DNA of 64,000 nucleotides from Listeria monocytogenes (GTDB lineage: Bacteria > Bacillota > Bacilli > Lactobacillales > Listeriaceae): contig NZ_CP168900.1 of the NCBI RefSeq assembly GCF_041765605.1, positions 1,504,001 to 1,568,000 on the forward strand. Direction: 5' to 3'. The position numbers were made by a program, and so were the translations under genes. Every line of letters starts with the position of its first letter. The first letter of the stretch is position 1. Of the stretch, positions 31,244 through 40,970 are shown piece by piece. Below the pieces are notes generated by a model. The model saw only the letters and a program-made list of their open reading frames with translations. It was not told where the DNA came from and did not search any database.

Positions 31244-31600
31244 TTAAGAAATAAACGCAGCGGAAACGTCCACGAGTGGCGCATCTCCCCATAGTTTTTC
31301 TAAGTTATAGTAAGAACGTTCTTCTTTATGGAACACGTGAATAATAACATCACCTAAGTCGATTAAAATCCATTGTGCTGCATCAAAACCTTCTAAACGT
31401 TTTACATCTACTTGATTTTCTAAAGCTTTTTCTTTAATTTCACGAGCGATTGCTTGCACTTGTTTGTCTGAATTACCGTGACAGATTACAAAATAATCCG
31501 CAAAGCTTGATAACCCCTTCATATCTAATGCTAAAATATCCTCTGCTCTTTTATCGTCTGCTGCCTTAGCGGTCAGCATTAATGTATCATAACTGTTCAA
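31244..31600 (-). CDS. rsfS: Ribosomal silencing factor RsfS
   Basis: Binds L14 (uL14) and blocks subunit joining when nutrients fall. 118 residues, with KAADDKRAEDILALDM and DYFVICHGNSDKQVQAI typical of the family. TTG start, chosen by match to family N-termini; AGGAG lies about 11 bases upstream. Starts right after yqeK. Confidence 0.96.
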   Translation of the reverse strand: MNSYDTLMLTAKAADDKRAEDILALDMKGLSSFADYFVICHGNSDKQVQAIAREIKEKALENQVDVKRLEGFDAAQWILIDLGDVIIHVFHKEERSYYNLEKLWGDAPLVDVSAAFIS

Positions 31601-31604
31601 ATTA

Positions 31605-32180
31605 TTAATAGTCTCCTTCCAAATTTAAATTAACAAAATAATTATAGGCATCCAGTGTATCTGGAAAAACCAATTGTTGTTTTTTAACCAAGTGCGTAAT
31701 CGTATTCGATAAAGCGAATAACATTGCTTCGTCCAGTGATTTAAGCGCTAATCTACGCGCCTTATATACCCCAGGAAATGTTCTTCCTTGTTCCGTGTAG
31801 TCGGCTAAGTAAATAAGTTTATCGAAATCAGACATTGTAGCGCTCCCTGTCGTATGCAGGCGAATCGCTTCTAGTATTTCGGGATCCGTAATACCAAATT
31901 CTTTTTCTGCCAGATAGGCGCCAACTGGAGCGTGCCAAAGCGAACGATGAAACGCAAGCAAACGCGGATCATAACCCTCGTCCTCGATGATTTTTCTCGC
32001 TTTATCATCCTCATAGTACTTGGCATAATCATGTAGTAGTGCGGTGATTCTCGCCTTTTCTACATCCATATGATAATGTTCTGCAAGTTCTACTGCTGCT
32101 TTTTCTACGCCTAAAGTGTGTTTAAATCGAGCATTAGGCATAGCTGCTTCTACTTTTTTTAGCACTTCATTTCTTTCCAT
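31605..32180 (-). CDS. yqeK: HD-domain diadenosine tetraphosphatase YqeK
   Basis: Symmetrical Ap4A hydrolase family (iron-dependent HD domain). 191 residues; metal ligands H21, H50-D51 (LLHDYAKY). It overlaps the nadD 3' end by 14 bases. Confidence 0.93.
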   Translation of the reverse strand: MERNEVLKKVEAAMPNARFKHTLGVEKAAVELAEHYHMDVEKARITALLHDYAKYYEDDKARKIIEDEGYDPRLLAFHRSLWHAPVGAYLAEKEFGITDPEILEAIRLHTTGSATMSDFDKLIYLADYTEQGRTFPGVYKARRLALKSLDEAMLFALSNTITHLVKKQQLVFPDTLDAYNYFVNLNLEGDY

Positions 32181-32733
32181 AAAGTTGATGCTCCTTTATA
32201 TATGACCATACTTTTTCTGGTAAAAAGGTGCTCGCGTTCTCAATATTATTTCTAATTTCCGTAGAAGAAATCGTCGTTTCTGGCATATTGATTTTAACGA
32301 TATCATACGGAACCTCCGTCTGATAACTGGGGCGATTAACCCCAACGAATGTCACCATTTTTACTAAGTCATCTATATGATACCACTTTGGCAAATATTC
32401 TACCATGTCCCCGCCGATAATGAAATAAAAATCTGTATCCGGCTGTTCGCTTATCATATCACGCATTGTGTCATACGTATAGGACTTTCCCGTGCGCATG
32501 AGTTCACGTGTATCAATTTCAAAGGAATCTATACCTTCTATCATTAATTGAAGCATTTCTACACGCTCATCACTTGAAGCCATACCACTGATATGTTTAT
32601 GAGGCGGAATTTTATTAGGTAGAAAAAGAATCTTCTCAAGTCCTAGTTGCTTCTTAGCCTCTTCTGCCATGCGGAGGTGTGCTAAATGTGGCGGATCAAA
32701 TGTTCCACCTAAGATGCCGACTTTATGTTTCAT
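32167..32733 (-). CDS. nadD: Nicotinate-nucleotide adenylyltransferase
   Basis: Makes deamido-NAD from NaMN and ATP. 188 residues. Nucleotidyltransferase motif [12 protein letters not shown] (9-20; H16, H19) and C-terminal ISSTEIR. AGGTTCCTCCCG-type context: GGGAGGAAC precedes the ATG. Confidence 0.97.
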   Translation of the reverse strand: MKHKVGILGGTFDPPHLAHLRMAEEAKKQLGLEKILFLPNKIPPHKHISGMASSDERVEMLQLMIEGIDSFEIDTRELMRTGKSYTYDTMRDMISEQPDTDFYFIIGGDMVEYLPKWYHIDDLVKMVTFVGVNRPSYQTEVPYDIVKINMPETTISSTEIRNNIENASTFLPEKVWSYIKEHQLYGKK

Positions 32734-32750
32734 CGCAGGTTCCTCCCGAT

Positions 32751-33041
32751 TTATGGCAACTTAATTTGTTGCTTATTTACAGAAGTTTTGTACAGAATAA
32801 TCGTTCTGCCAATGACTTGAACGATTTCCGCGCCTGAACGAGCACTAATTTTTTCTGCAACGGTTTGTTTATCTTCTTCGCAATTTTGTAGAATCGAGAT
32901 TTTAATTAATTCTCTCGCTTCTAGTGCTTCTTTTACGTGGATAATTAAGTTTGGTGATACGCTTCCTTTTCCTACTTGGAAAATGGGTTGGATATTATGC
33001 GCTTCTTTTCTTAAAAAACGTTTTTGTGTAGCTGTTAACAT
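32751..33041 (-). CDS. yhbY: YhbY/CRM-domain RNA-binding protein
   Basis: 96-residue CRM-domain protein associated with pre-50S particles. [16 protein letters not shown] and GKGSVSPN are typical. The start ATG shares one base with the aroE stop (TAATG), with AGGAGG upstream. The longer frame is in aroE and rejected. Confidence 0.95.
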   Translation of the reverse strand: MLTATQKRFLRKEAHNIQPIFQVGKGSVSPNLIIHVKEALEARELIKISILQNCEEDKQTVAEKISARSGAEIVQVIGRTIILYKTSVNKQQIKLP

Positions 33042-33862
33042 TAGTTTCCTCCTAATTGTTCGAGTACTGCTTCTTTCATCAGTGATCGCTCTGGTTTTAT
33101 CCCAGTCCATATTTCAAAGGCAAGTGCCCCTTGATTCACAAACATTGGTAAGCCATTTTGGGTAATAGCTCCATTTTTCTTTGCTTCTTTTAAAAAGGCT
33201 GTTTCGGCTGGATTATAAATAATGTCAGAACAAATCGTTCCTTTTTTTACATTAGCCAGCGAAATTGGACTTTTGTTTTTGGAAGCTTCTAAACCGATAG
33301 ATGTTGTTTGAATGATAATCGTAAAATCAGCCAGTTGTTTTTCTGCTTCTTCAAGTGTAATGGCGTGATGATTTTCATTATCTTTCGTCATTTCTATCGC
33401 TTTTTCCGTTGTACGATTAGTAACGGTTATTTTAGCATCCGTGTGAGTGGAAAGCGCTAGGTAAATTGCCTTGCTTGCGCCACCCGCACCAGTGATTAAA
33501 ATAGAATCATCTTTTGTAATTGAGCGGATTTCTTCTAATCCTTCTAAGTAGCCTTTGCCATCTGTATTAAATCCGTACCATTTGTCCTCTTTTTTTAGCA
33601 CAGTATTCACTGCGCCAGAAGCTGCTGCAAGATCCTCTAATTCATCTAAAAATGGTAAGATACGCTCTTTAAATGGTGTTGTAATATTAAATCCACGCAC
33701 TCCAGAATCCATTAATTTTTTGATTTCTGTTTCAAAAGCGTCTTCTTCTATTAAAACAGAGTTATACTCCGCATTCATTCCAAGTTCTTGGAAAATCCGA
33801 TTTTGCATAGCTGGTGATAACGAGTGACGAATAGGATTTCCGATAACAACATATTTTTCCAA
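33041..33862 (-). CDS. aroE: Shikimate dehydrogenase
   Basis: NADPH-dependent reduction of 3-dehydroshikimate. 273 residues. Shikimate-binding SLSPAMQN, catalytic K65 and D101, NADP loop GAGGAS (125-130). TTG start, supported by AGGAGG upstream. Confidence 0.96.
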   Translation of the reverse strand: MEKYVVIGNPIRHSLSPAMQNRIFQELGMNAEYNSVLIEEDAFETEIKKLMDSGVRGFNITTPFKERILPFLDELEDLAAASGAVNTVLKKEDKWYGFNTDGKGYLEGLEEIRSITKDDSILITGAGGASKAIYLALSTHTDAKITVTNRTTEKAIEMTKDNENHHAITLEEAEKQLADFTIIIQTTSIGLEASKNKSPISLANVKKGTICSDIIYNPAETAFLKEAKKNGAITQNGLPMFVNQGALAFEIWTGIKPERSLMKEAVLEQLGGN

Positions 33863-33881
33863 ATGACAAGCCTCCTTAGTT

Positions 33882-34982
33882 TTAAACGAGTGATGTCCGG
33901 ATAGTTGCGCTCACGCCTTCAGGAACCCACGCAGTAACTTTCGCGCCGCCTTCTGGAATTGTCACCCAGCCAAGTCCGGAAAAGACAATATCCGCTTTTT
34001 CTTTAATTGTGAAAGAATACGGAACTAGCTTAGGAAGTGTCTCCATCCCTTCTTCTGTAGGCGGTTGAAGTACTATCCCTGCTTGTTTTTCGTATAACGC
34101 ATCCGCTTTTTCTAATTTTGTCCGGTGAATTGGTAAATTATTAGATACATAGACTACTAATGATTTGCGACCACCTGAAACATAATCTAAGCGAGCAAGC
34201 GCCCCTAAAAATAGTGTTTGTTCTTCGTTTAATTGGAAAACAGCTGGTTTTACTTCTTTTTTAGGTGTAATAGCTTTTAACGTTGTTGTATCAATGAAAT
34301 GCGCCATTTGGTGATGGTTAATAATTCCTGGTGTGTCAACAAGTACATTGCCATCTGCTAATGGGATTTCGATTTTATCAAGCGTTGTTCCTGGGAATTG
34401 AGAGGTTGTAATGACATTGTTTTCCCCGGATGCTTGTTTAATAATACGATTGATTAGCGTTGATTTACCAACGTTTGTACAACCGACAACATAGACATCT
34501 TGTCCATTTCGCAATTCTTCAATTTTCTCTAAAAGTGTATCAAAACCGTGGCCTTTCTCAGCGCTAACTAATACGACATCTGTCGCCGCCAAGCCTTGCT
34601 CTTTGGCACGAGTTCTCATCCAGCGTGTCAACTTATCACGTTTTAATGATTTTGGTAACACATCTTCTTTGTTCCCGACAAGTAATACCGGATTACTTCC
34701 TGCAAAACGAGGAAGTCCAGGCAACCAACTACCATCGAAATCAAAAATATCTACTACATACACAATTAAGGCTTGTTTCGAACTAATTTGATTTAAAATA
34801 CGTAAAAAATCATCGTCTGTTAGGGCAACATCTTGAATTTCATTGTAATGTTTTAGACGAAAACATCTTTTACAAATAACTTGCTCATTGTTCAGGGATG
34901 ATTTTGGAGCATAGCCGATTTTATCAGGGTCTTCTGTTTGAATAACCGCGCCACAACCAATACATCTAATTTCTTCTGTCAA
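33882..34982 (-). CDS. yqeH: Circularly permuted GTPase YqeH
   Basis: Ribosome-biogenesis GTPase for the 30S subunit. 366 residues: zinc finger C7, C10, C37, C40, then G4 NKED before G1 GCTNVGKST, showing circular permutation. TTG start at 34980-34982 with GGGAGG upstream; it overlaps the yqeG stop (TTGA). Confidence 0.96.
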   Translation of the reverse strand: MTEEIRCIGCGAVIQTEDPDKIGYAPKSSLNNEQVICKRCFRLKHYNEIQDVALTDDDFLRILNQISSKQALIVYVVDIFDFDGSWLPGLPRFAGSNPVLLVGNKEDVLPKSLKRDKLTRWMRTRAKEQGLAATDVVLVSAEKGHGFDTLLEKIEELRNGQDVYVVGCTNVGKSTLINRIIKQASGENNVITTSQFPGTTLDKIEIPLADGNVLVDTPGIINHHQMAHFIDTTTLKAITPKKEVKPAVFQLNEEQTLFLGALARLDYVSGGRKSLVVYVSNNLPIHRTKLEKADALYEKQAGIVLQPPTEEGMETLPKLVPYSFTIKEKADIVFSGLGWVTIPEGGAKVTAWVPEGVSATIRTSLV

Positions 34983-35500
34983 AGTGATTCCTCCCACTTA
35001 ATTTGGTTTTTCTTTGCTAATCGTTTTAAAATAACGCTTTCCATCATTCGATTTAATTTTGTCGCCATACCATCTGTTTGTTTTACAGGGCGAACAAAAA
35101 TAGTTGTTAATTTTTGACGGTTTCCACCGAATATATCTGTCATAATTTGATCGCCAATCATCACAGTTTCTTCTGGTGTTGCATCCATTTCTTTTAATGC
35201 CCAGCGGAAATTAGCGCCTAAGGGTTTTTTTGCCCGCGCTAAATAAGGAACATCAATTGCTTTTGCCACACGAGCAACTCGTTCTTCGTTATTGTTAGAA
35301 AAAATCATAACTTTGATTCCTTCTTCTTTCAATATAGTAAACCAGTTGATAACTTCATCCGTTGCGTCTAGTTGATCCCATGCAAGCAGCGTATTATCAA
35401 GATCAGTCAAAATAGTAGTCTTTCCCATTTTGCGAAGTTGTGCTGCTGTAATTCCAAATGGAGTATTCAACATTTTATCTGGTGAGAATTGCTTTAACAC
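34979..35500 (-). CDS. yqeG: HAD-superfamily phosphatase YqeG
   Basis: HAD hydrolase subfamily IIIA. 173 residues with DLDNTLLAWD nucleophile motif and MIGDQIMTDIFGGN. Substrate uncertain (lipid phosphate suggested for relatives). I use the GTG at 35498-35500, with GAGGTG 7 bases upstream; an ATG 5 codons earlier has no site. First gene of the nadD operon. Confidence 0.93.
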   Translation of the reverse strand: MLKQFSPDKMLNTPFGITAAQLRKMGKTTILTDLDNTLLAWDQLDATDEVINWFTILKEEGIKVMIFSNNNEERVARVAKAIDVPYLARAKKPLGANFRWALKEMDATPEETVMIGDQIMTDIFGGNRQKLTTIFVRPVKQTDGMATKLNRMMESVILKRLAKKNQIKWEESL

Positions 35501-35620
35501 GTATTGGCACCTCATTCTTTTATTTAGTACAGTCTATTCTATCATACATTCAATTAGACTAATAATCTATAAATTTTACCATCTTTCTGCTTATTTTACA
35601 AAAAAACCTTAGAAAAATGC

Positions 35621-35626
35621 TATAAT
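35621..35626 (+). promoter_or_regulatory. Extended -10 promoter for pepF
   Basis: TGCTATAAT: TG at 35618-35619 and TATAAT at 35621-35626. A weak -35 (TTACAA) lies 19 bases upstream. Confidence 0.6.
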
Positions 35627-35661
35627 ATGAAAGGAAACGTTATTTTTAAGGAGGTAAACAA

Positions 35662-37470
35662 ATGTCAAAAGATTATGCATTAACATGGGATTTAGAAAAT
35701 ATATATGCTGGCGGCAGCGGCTCTGAAGAATTACAACAAACACTTCAAGAGGTAAAAGCTGATTTAGACAGCTTTGTCGTAAATGTTGCGGAGTGGGATG
35801 TTCCTGAAAATGTGGAAGCTTCTGCTGAATTTTTACTTCTCGTTAATCAAAATGCAGATATATCTAAAATTTTACTCACAGCTGGATCATTTTTAGAATG
35901 TCTTGCTTCCGCTGATATCAATGACTCGCGTGCAAATGAGCTTTCGGCGTTAATTTATCAATACGTCGCAACTCTAGCTACAGCCGAAGATGAATGGCAT
36001 GACAAATTTGCGCAAGTTTCTGACCGTGTTTGGGACGAATTAATGGAACAAAATGGTTTATCGCAAATTAGCTTTATTTTAAGTGAAGCGCGTACGAGCC
36101 GCCGTAAAAAAGGGAGTAAAGAACAAGAAGCAGCTATTAATTCATTAGCGGTCGATGGATATCGTGGTTGGTCTGATCATTATGATACCATTGTCGGTAA
36201 ACTCCGCATGCATGTTACCATTGACGGAGAAGAAAAAGATGTTTCTGCTGGTCAAGCCCTAAACTTATTAAATCACCCTGATCGCGCGGTTCGCCAAGCA
36301 GTTTTCAAAGAATATACACGTGTATGGCAAAGTGAAGCTCGTTTATTTAGCGATACGTTAAATCATTTATCAGGATTCCGTTTAGCTACATATGATATTC
36401 GTAAATGGGATAATATTCTAGATGAACCTCTTGCAATTAATCGTTTAGATGAACAAACGTTAAAATCAATGTGGAATGTCATCCAAACGAACAAACCTAC
36501 TTTTGTTCGATTCTTAGACAGAAAAGCGAAATTACTTGGCCTTGAAAAATTAAGTTTTTATGATGTAGAGGCTCCTCTTGTCTTTTCAAGCGAACCTAAG
36601 AAATATTCGTATCAAGAAGGCGCCGAATTTATTATTGAGCAATTTAACAAATTCAGCCCGAAAATGGCGAACTTTGCGCAATCAGCTTTTGAAAAAGGTT
36701 GGATTGAAGCGGAAGACCGTGATAATAAACGTCCTGGTGGTTTTTGTACCGACTTCCCTGTCGAAAAAGAAAGCCGAATTTTCATGACGTATGATGGAGC
36801 TCCTGGGACAGTCGCTACTCTTGCTCACGAACTTGGGCACGCATTCCATTCACACGTGATTCGCGATGAACCATTTGAAAATACTGATTATGCGATGAAC
36901 GTGGCAGAAACTGCTTCAACTTTTGCCGAAATGATTATTGCGGATGCTTCTGTGAAAGATGCAAAAACGAAAGAAGAAAAAATCACGTTGTTGGAAGATA
37001 AAATTGGTCGTAGTATTGCGTTCTTTATGAATATTCATGCTCGCTTTATTTTTGAATGTAACTTCTATGAAGCACGTAAACAAGGTGTCGTTTCGGTTGA
37101 TAGACTTAACGCTCTAATGGAAGAAGCGCAACGAGAAGCATATTTGGATGCCTTGGATGAATATCATCCACAATTCTGGGCTTCTAAACTACATTTCTAC
37201 ATTGCTGATGTACCGTTTTATAATTTCCCGTACACTTTCGGTTATTTGTTCTCGCTTGGCATTTACCATAAAGCTCAAGCAGAAGGTGCTAGTTACGAAG
37301 ATAAATACATTGCACTGCTACAAGACACTGGTTCGATGACAACAGAACAGCTAGCAGAAAAACATCTGGGTGTTGACTTGCGTAAAGCGGACTTCTGGGA
37401 AGAAGCTGTTGCTCTTGCTGCCAAAGATGTAGAAGATTTCCTTGCTTTAACAGAAGAATATATCAAATAA
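35662..37470 (+). CDS. pepF: Oligoendopeptidase F (M3 metallopeptidase)
   Basis: Cytosolic zinc peptidase cleaving short peptides. 602 residues. Zinc motif HELGH at 389-393 plus a downstream glutamate in NVAETAST. AAGGAGG precedes the ATG. Single-gene unit between converging and diverging minus-strand genes. Confidence 0.97.
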   Translation: MSKDYALTWDLENIYAGGSGSEELQQTLQEVKADLDSFVVNVAEWDVPENVEASAEFLLLVNQNADISKILLTAGSFLECLASADINDSRANELSALIYQYVATLATAEDEWHDKFAQVSDRVWDELMEQNGLSQISFILSEARTSRRKKGSKEQEAAINSLAVDGYRGWSDHYDTIVGKLRMHVTIDGEEKDVSAGQALNLLNHPDRAVRQAVFKEYTRVWQSEARLFSDTLNHLSGFRLATYDIRKWDNILDEPLAINRLDEQTLKSMWNVIQTNKPTFVRFLDRKAKLLGLEKLSFYDVEAPLVFSSEPKKYSYQEGAEFIIEQFNKFSPKMANFAQSAFEKGWIEAEDRDNKRPGGFCTDFPVEKESRIFMTYDGAPGTVATLAHELGHAFHSHVIRDEPFENTDYAMNVAETASTFAEMIIADASVKDAKTKEEKITLLEDKIGRSIAFFMNIHARFIFECNFYEARKQGVVSVDRLNALMEEAQREAYLDALDEYHPQFWASKLHFYIADVPFYNFPYTFGYLFSLGIYHKAQAEGASYEDKYIALLQDTGSMTTEQLAEKHLGVDLRKADFWEEAVALAAKDVEDFLALTEEYIK

Positions 37471-37511
37471 AAAAATGCCTGGAGCTTAAAAACTCCAGGC
37501 ATTTTTTAAAT
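37465..37511. terminator. Bidirectional terminator between pepF and mtnN
   Basis: AAAAAATGCCTGGAG pairs with CTCCAGGCATTTTTT around a short A-rich loop. It serves both converging genes. Confidence 0.93.
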
Positions 37512-38207
37512 TGTTTTTAGTAATTCGATGATACATGTTGCGGATTGTTTCGCTGCTAAGTGAATGAATTCATCAAATGAAATAGTCGCTTCTTGATTCG
37601 CTAAGTCTGAAATAGCGCGAATAATTAAGAAAGGAATATCAAATTGATAAGCAACTTGTGCGATTGCCGCAGCTTCCATCTCAACTGCTTTTACATCTGG
37701 GAAAAAAGTGCGGATTGTTTCGTGCTGATCTGGACGCATAATAAATGAATCATTCGTAACAACGAGTCCATAAACTGCTTTATTTTCACTTGCAGCAAAA
37801 TATTCACGGTAAATTGTTTCTGCTTTTTTAAGAAGTACAGCGTCTCCTTGATAAAAAGCTGGCATTCTTGGGACTTGACCGTAAGTGTAACCAAATTCTG
37901 TTACATCTACATCGCCATAAGCTAATCGGTCAGAAATAATAACATCGCCAACAGCTAATCCTTCCGCCATTCCACCAGCAGAACCAGTGTTAATAATTAC
38001 TTCTGGTTTAAAACGGTCTGCCATAAGTGTTGTTCCAAGTGCGGCATTTACTTTACCGATACCAGACTCTAAAAGCACTACTTCTTTGCCAGCAACTTCG
38101 CCAACGTAAAATTTAGCACCACCAATAACAATTTCTTCTACGCTTGGCATGCTATTTTTTAAAAGTTCTACTTCTTCTTCCATTGCTCCGATAATACCAA
38201 TTGTCAT
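37506..38207 (-). CDS. mtnN: 5'-methylthioadenosine/S-adenosylhomocysteine nucleosidase
   Basis: Cleaves MTA and SAH in methionine salvage and AI-2 precursor formation. 233 residues. Catalytic E12 (GAMEEEVE) and the ISDLANQE aspartate near the C-terminus. GGAGG lies directly after the T run of the yrrS terminator. Confidence 0.96.
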   Translation of the reverse strand: MTIGIIGAMEEEVELLKNSMPSVEEIVIGGAKFYVGEVAGKEVVLLESGIGKVNAALGTTLMADRFKPEVIINTGSAGGMAEGLAVGDVIISDRLAYGDVDVTEFGYTYGQVPRMPAFYQGDAVLLKKAETIYREYFAASENKAVYGLVVTNDSFIMRPDQHETIRTFFPDVKAVEMEAAAIAQVAYQFDIPFLIIRAISDLANQEATISFDEFIHLAAKQSATCIIELLKTI

Positions 38208-38219
38208 TATGTAACCTCC

Positions 38220-38257
38220 AAAAAAGCACAGTCGTTAACAGCTAACTTCTGTGCTTT
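38220..38257 (-). terminator. Terminator between yrrS and mtnN
   Basis: The minus-strand AAGCACAG pairs with CTGTGCTT followed by six T that run straight into the mtnN GGAGG. It could act as an attenuator. Confidence 0.88.
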
Positions 38258-38889
38258 TATCTTTTGTCATTTGTTTTAAGCTCTTCCACTTTAGTTGGTT
38301 GCCATCCTTCACCGTCAACCCAAGTAATATACACACGATATGCTTTGTCTGGGTTTTCTTTAGTAGAAAGTGTACCAATTGCTTGTGTCGCAGGATCAGC
38401 GCCTTGCTCTACAAACCAAAGTGATGTATTTGAGATTGGAATATCTGTTGCTGCAGAAAAAGCTTTACGTTTTTCTTGCCAATCTACACTTGTGGAACTG
38501 TACGAATTCACATGATCACCAGTTTGTTCTGTACCGATAGGTTTCCAATCTTTGGTAATAACTTTCGCTACATTCGGGTCATCGCTTTCGGTTGTTTCAG
38601 TTGTTTTATCATCCGAAGAATCTTTTTCTTTCTCGGATGATTTAGTTGATTTAGCGGCATCTTCTTTTTTCTCCGTGGAAGATGCCGTTTTGTTATCTTG
38701 TTGCGTAGGATCACTCTCTGTTTTAAACAGCACAAAATACAAACTACCAATGATAAGTAAGCTTACCACGATAATTAAAACGTTTAAAACTAGATTAGTC
38801 TTTTTTCGTTTTGTATTTTGCTGGGAGCGAGATCCTTCCACCAAGTTTTGTTTAATTCGACGGTTATTTGATTGTCGTTTGTCTGCCAT
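38257..38889 (-). CDS. yrrS: YrrS family membrane protein (DUF1510)
   Basis: Single-pass protein, 210 residues: basic cytosolic N-terminus, TM at about 30-52, a long D/E/K/S/T-rich low-complexity linker (about 53-105), and a C-terminal DUF1510 domain. Function unknown; in B. subtilis the gene lies by a penicillin-binding protein. Start ATG at 38887-38889 follows AGGTGG. Confidence 0.9.
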   Translation of the reverse strand: MADKRQSNNRRIKQNLVEGSRSQQNTKRKKTNLVLNVLIIVVSLLIIGSLYFVLFKTESDPTQQDNKTASSTEKKEDAAKSTKSSEKEKDSSDDKTTETTESDDPNVAKVITKDWKPIGTEQTGDHVNSYSSTSVDWQEKRKAFSAATDIPISNTSLWFVEQGADPATQAIGTLSTKENPDKAYRVYITWVDGEGWQPTKVEELKTNDKR

Positions 38890-38939
38890 TTGCATTCACC
38901 ACCTTATAAGTAACCGCTGTATAAAAACATCCGATAATA

Positions 38940-39422
38940 TTAAGATGCAGTGATTTTTTCGATTTTAACGCTCATGTCACCAGCTGGTGTTTGGATAGTT
39001 ACTTCTTCCCCTTCTTTATGCCCAAGTAAACCTTTGGCAATTGGAGAATCATTAGAAATTTTACCTTCAAACGGGTCTGCTTCAGCGCTACCTACGATGG
39101 TATAAGTTTCTTCTTCTCCGTCTGGTAGTTCAATGAAAGTAACTGTGTTTCCTAGTGTTACTAAACCATTATGCGCTTCTGCTGCATCAATGATTTGTGC
39201 GTTACGAATCATATTTTCAATAGTAGTGATACGACCTTCAACAAAAGCTTGTTCGTCTTTTGCGGAATCATACTCGGAGTTCTCCGATAAGTCACCAAAA
39301 CTACGGGCAATTTTAATCCGTTCTACTACTTCTTTACGTTTTACTGTCTTTAATTCTTGTAATTCATTTTCTAATTTTGCTTTCCCATCTAGGGTCATTG
39401 GAAATACTTTTTCTGTCGCCAA
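38940..39422 (-). CDS. greA: Transcription elongation factor GreA
   Basis: Rescues backtracked RNA polymerase. 160 residues: N-terminal coiled coil with acidic tip ([16 protein letters not shown]) and C-terminal FKBP-like domain. TTG start at 39420-39422 with AAAGGAG upstream. Two promoter candidates lie between it and udk. Confidence 0.97.
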
Positions 39423-39516
39423 TCGATTTCGCTCCTTTTTGTTTGTTCATTATTGTATAGAAAAGCACGGAGATATCGCTCCGCACCTTCATCAAAAATA
39501 TTACTACTCGTCAGAA

Positions 39517-39545
39517 AGATTAACATGCCACGCTAGAAATAGCAA
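39517..39545 (-). promoter_or_regulatory. Proximal promoter for greA
   Basis: -35 TTGCTA (39540-39545), 17-base spacer, -10 TAATCT (39517-39522) with extended TGT. Confidence 0.55.
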
Positions 39546-39572
39546 GCAATTGTCTCTCTTTTTACTAGGAAA

Positions 39573-39601
39573 ATTTTACCTTAATTTTCTCTATTTGACA
39601 A
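39573..39601 (-). promoter_or_regulatory. Distal promoter for greA
   Basis: -35 TTGTCA (39596-39601), 17-base spacer, -10 TAAAAT (39573-39578), just after udk. Confidence 0.6.
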
Positions 39602-39615
39602 GTGATACCTGTTGT

Positions 39616-40245
39616 TTATACATGTTTTTGCAAGATGGATTCAATTTTTGTTGTCATTAAGTCGATTGCAACGTGATTCTCTCCGCCTTCTGGAATAATA
39701 ATATCGGCAAATTTTTTCGTTGGTTCTATGAATTCATTGTGCATTGGTTTAACAACAGAAAGATATTGCTCGATAACAGAATCCATTGTCCGACCACGTT
39801 CTTTCATATCGCGTAAAAGTCTGCGAATAAAACGAATATCATCATCGGTATCCACATATACTTTAATATCCATTAAATCCCTAAGGCGTTTATCTTCTAA
39901 AATTAAAATTCCTTCTAAAATAATAACTTCTCTAGGTTCTTGGATTTCTACTTCTTTTTTTCGCGTATATTTGGCATAATCATAAATCGGCTTTTCTATG
40001 GTTTCATAGCGACGCAGTGCGGCAATATGTGAAATGAGTAAGTCCGTATCAAAAGCTAGTGGATGATCATAATTTACTTTTAATCTATCTTCAAAACTAA
40101 TATTGGCTTGATCGTGATAATAGACATCTTGAGCAATCATCAAAATCGAGTGGCCGCTGAAATGATCACAAATGGCCTTTGTTACACTAGTTTTACCAGA
40201 ACCTGAACCGCCAGTTACGCCGACTACGATTGGTTTTTTTGTCAT
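39616..40245 (-). CDS. udk: Uridine kinase
   Basis: Phosphorylates uridine and cytidine in salvage. 209 residues with P-loop GGSGSGKT (12-19). It overlaps trmR by 4 bases. The U32 peptidase genes yrrN/yrrO that separate them in B. subtilis are not here. Confidence 0.97.
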   Translation of the reverse strand: MTKKPIVVGVTGGSGSGKTSVTKAICDHFSGHSILMIAQDVYYHDQANISFEDRLKVNYDHPLAFDTDLLISHIAALRRYETIEKPIYDYAKYTRKKEVEIQEPREVIILEGILILEDKRLRDLMDIKVYVDTDDDIRFIRRLLRDMKERGRTMDSVIEQYLSVVKPMHNEFIEPTKKFADIIIPEGGENHVAIDLMTTKIESILQKHV

Positions 40246-40895
40246 GATACGCCTCCAGTTTTCTTTCTTTTGGAAATAGATAGGCCGTCCCCTAGCGGAA
40301 TGGTCGTTGTTTCAAAATCAGGATGCGTCACTAAAAAATCGTTAAAATGGCGCATTTTCCTAGCAACACGTAATTTGCGTTGTTTTTCTGGTGTCATATC
40401 TAGCGCTAACCCTTTAAAAAGAACATTATCACTATAAATAACGCCATTTTCAGCTAAAGAATCGGTATAAATATGGAAAAATTTCTCATATTGCGCTTTG
40501 GCTGCATCAATAAATATTGCGTCAAATGGACCGTGAGCCAAAATTTCTTCAGCTCCTTCAATGGCATCTGTTAATAAAACTTTCACTCTGTCACTAGCCC
40601 CGTAGCGTTGAATATTATGTACTGCTTGTTTATATCGTTCTTCGTCGCGCTCAACCGTGATAATCTCTGCATCAGGAAGTTTATCTGCCATTTTTAAAGC
40701 GGAGTAACCAATGGCCGTCCCAAGCTCCAATATGCGCTTTGGTTTTTGGATATCTAAAATCTGTAATAAGCAGTACAAAGAATCTGGTTCCATAATCGGT
40801 ACTTCATTTTCCTTCGCATATGCCTCTAATTCTTCAAAAAAAGGACTGCTCTTAGGAATGTTTTTTAATAAATAATCATGAATAATATCATTCAC
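40242..40895 (-). CDS. trmR: tRNA 5-hydroxyuridine methyltransferase TrmR (YrrM)
   Basis: O-methyltransferase of the YrrM/TrmR family that makes 5-methoxyuridine at the tRNA wobble base. 217 residues, SAM motif [12 protein letters not shown] and [15 protein letters not shown] start with GGGGAT upstream. Confidence 0.9.
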   Translation of the reverse strand: MNDIIHDYLLKNIPKSSPFFEELEAYAKENEVPIMEPDSLYCLLQILDIQKPKRILELGTAIGYSALKMADKLPDAEIITVERDEERYKQAVHNIQRYGASDRVKVLLTDAIEGAEEILAHGPFDAIFIDAAKAQYEKFFHIYTDSLAENGVIYSDNVLFKGLALDMTPEKQRKLRVARKMRHFNDFLVTHPDFETTTIPLGDGLSISKRKKTGGVS

Positions 40896-40925
40896 TGCTA
40901 GGATCCCCTATCTTAACAAACAAAG

Positions 40926-40964
40926 CACCTGCCAAAAACATGCTAAACATGCTTCTGACAAGTG
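40926..40964 (-). terminator. Hairpin after mltG
   Basis: A 17-bp stem with several G-U pairs (40926-40942 with 40948-40964), 5-base loop, followed on the minus strand by TTTGTTTG. Probably a terminator of mltG. Confidence 0.7.
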
Positions 40965-40970
40965 GTTGTT

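Noticed and set aside
39595-39626. Plus-strand TTGACA that could start an antisense RNA to udk
   Set aside because: No acceptable -10 at 16-18 bases; it is partly the complement of the greA promoter.
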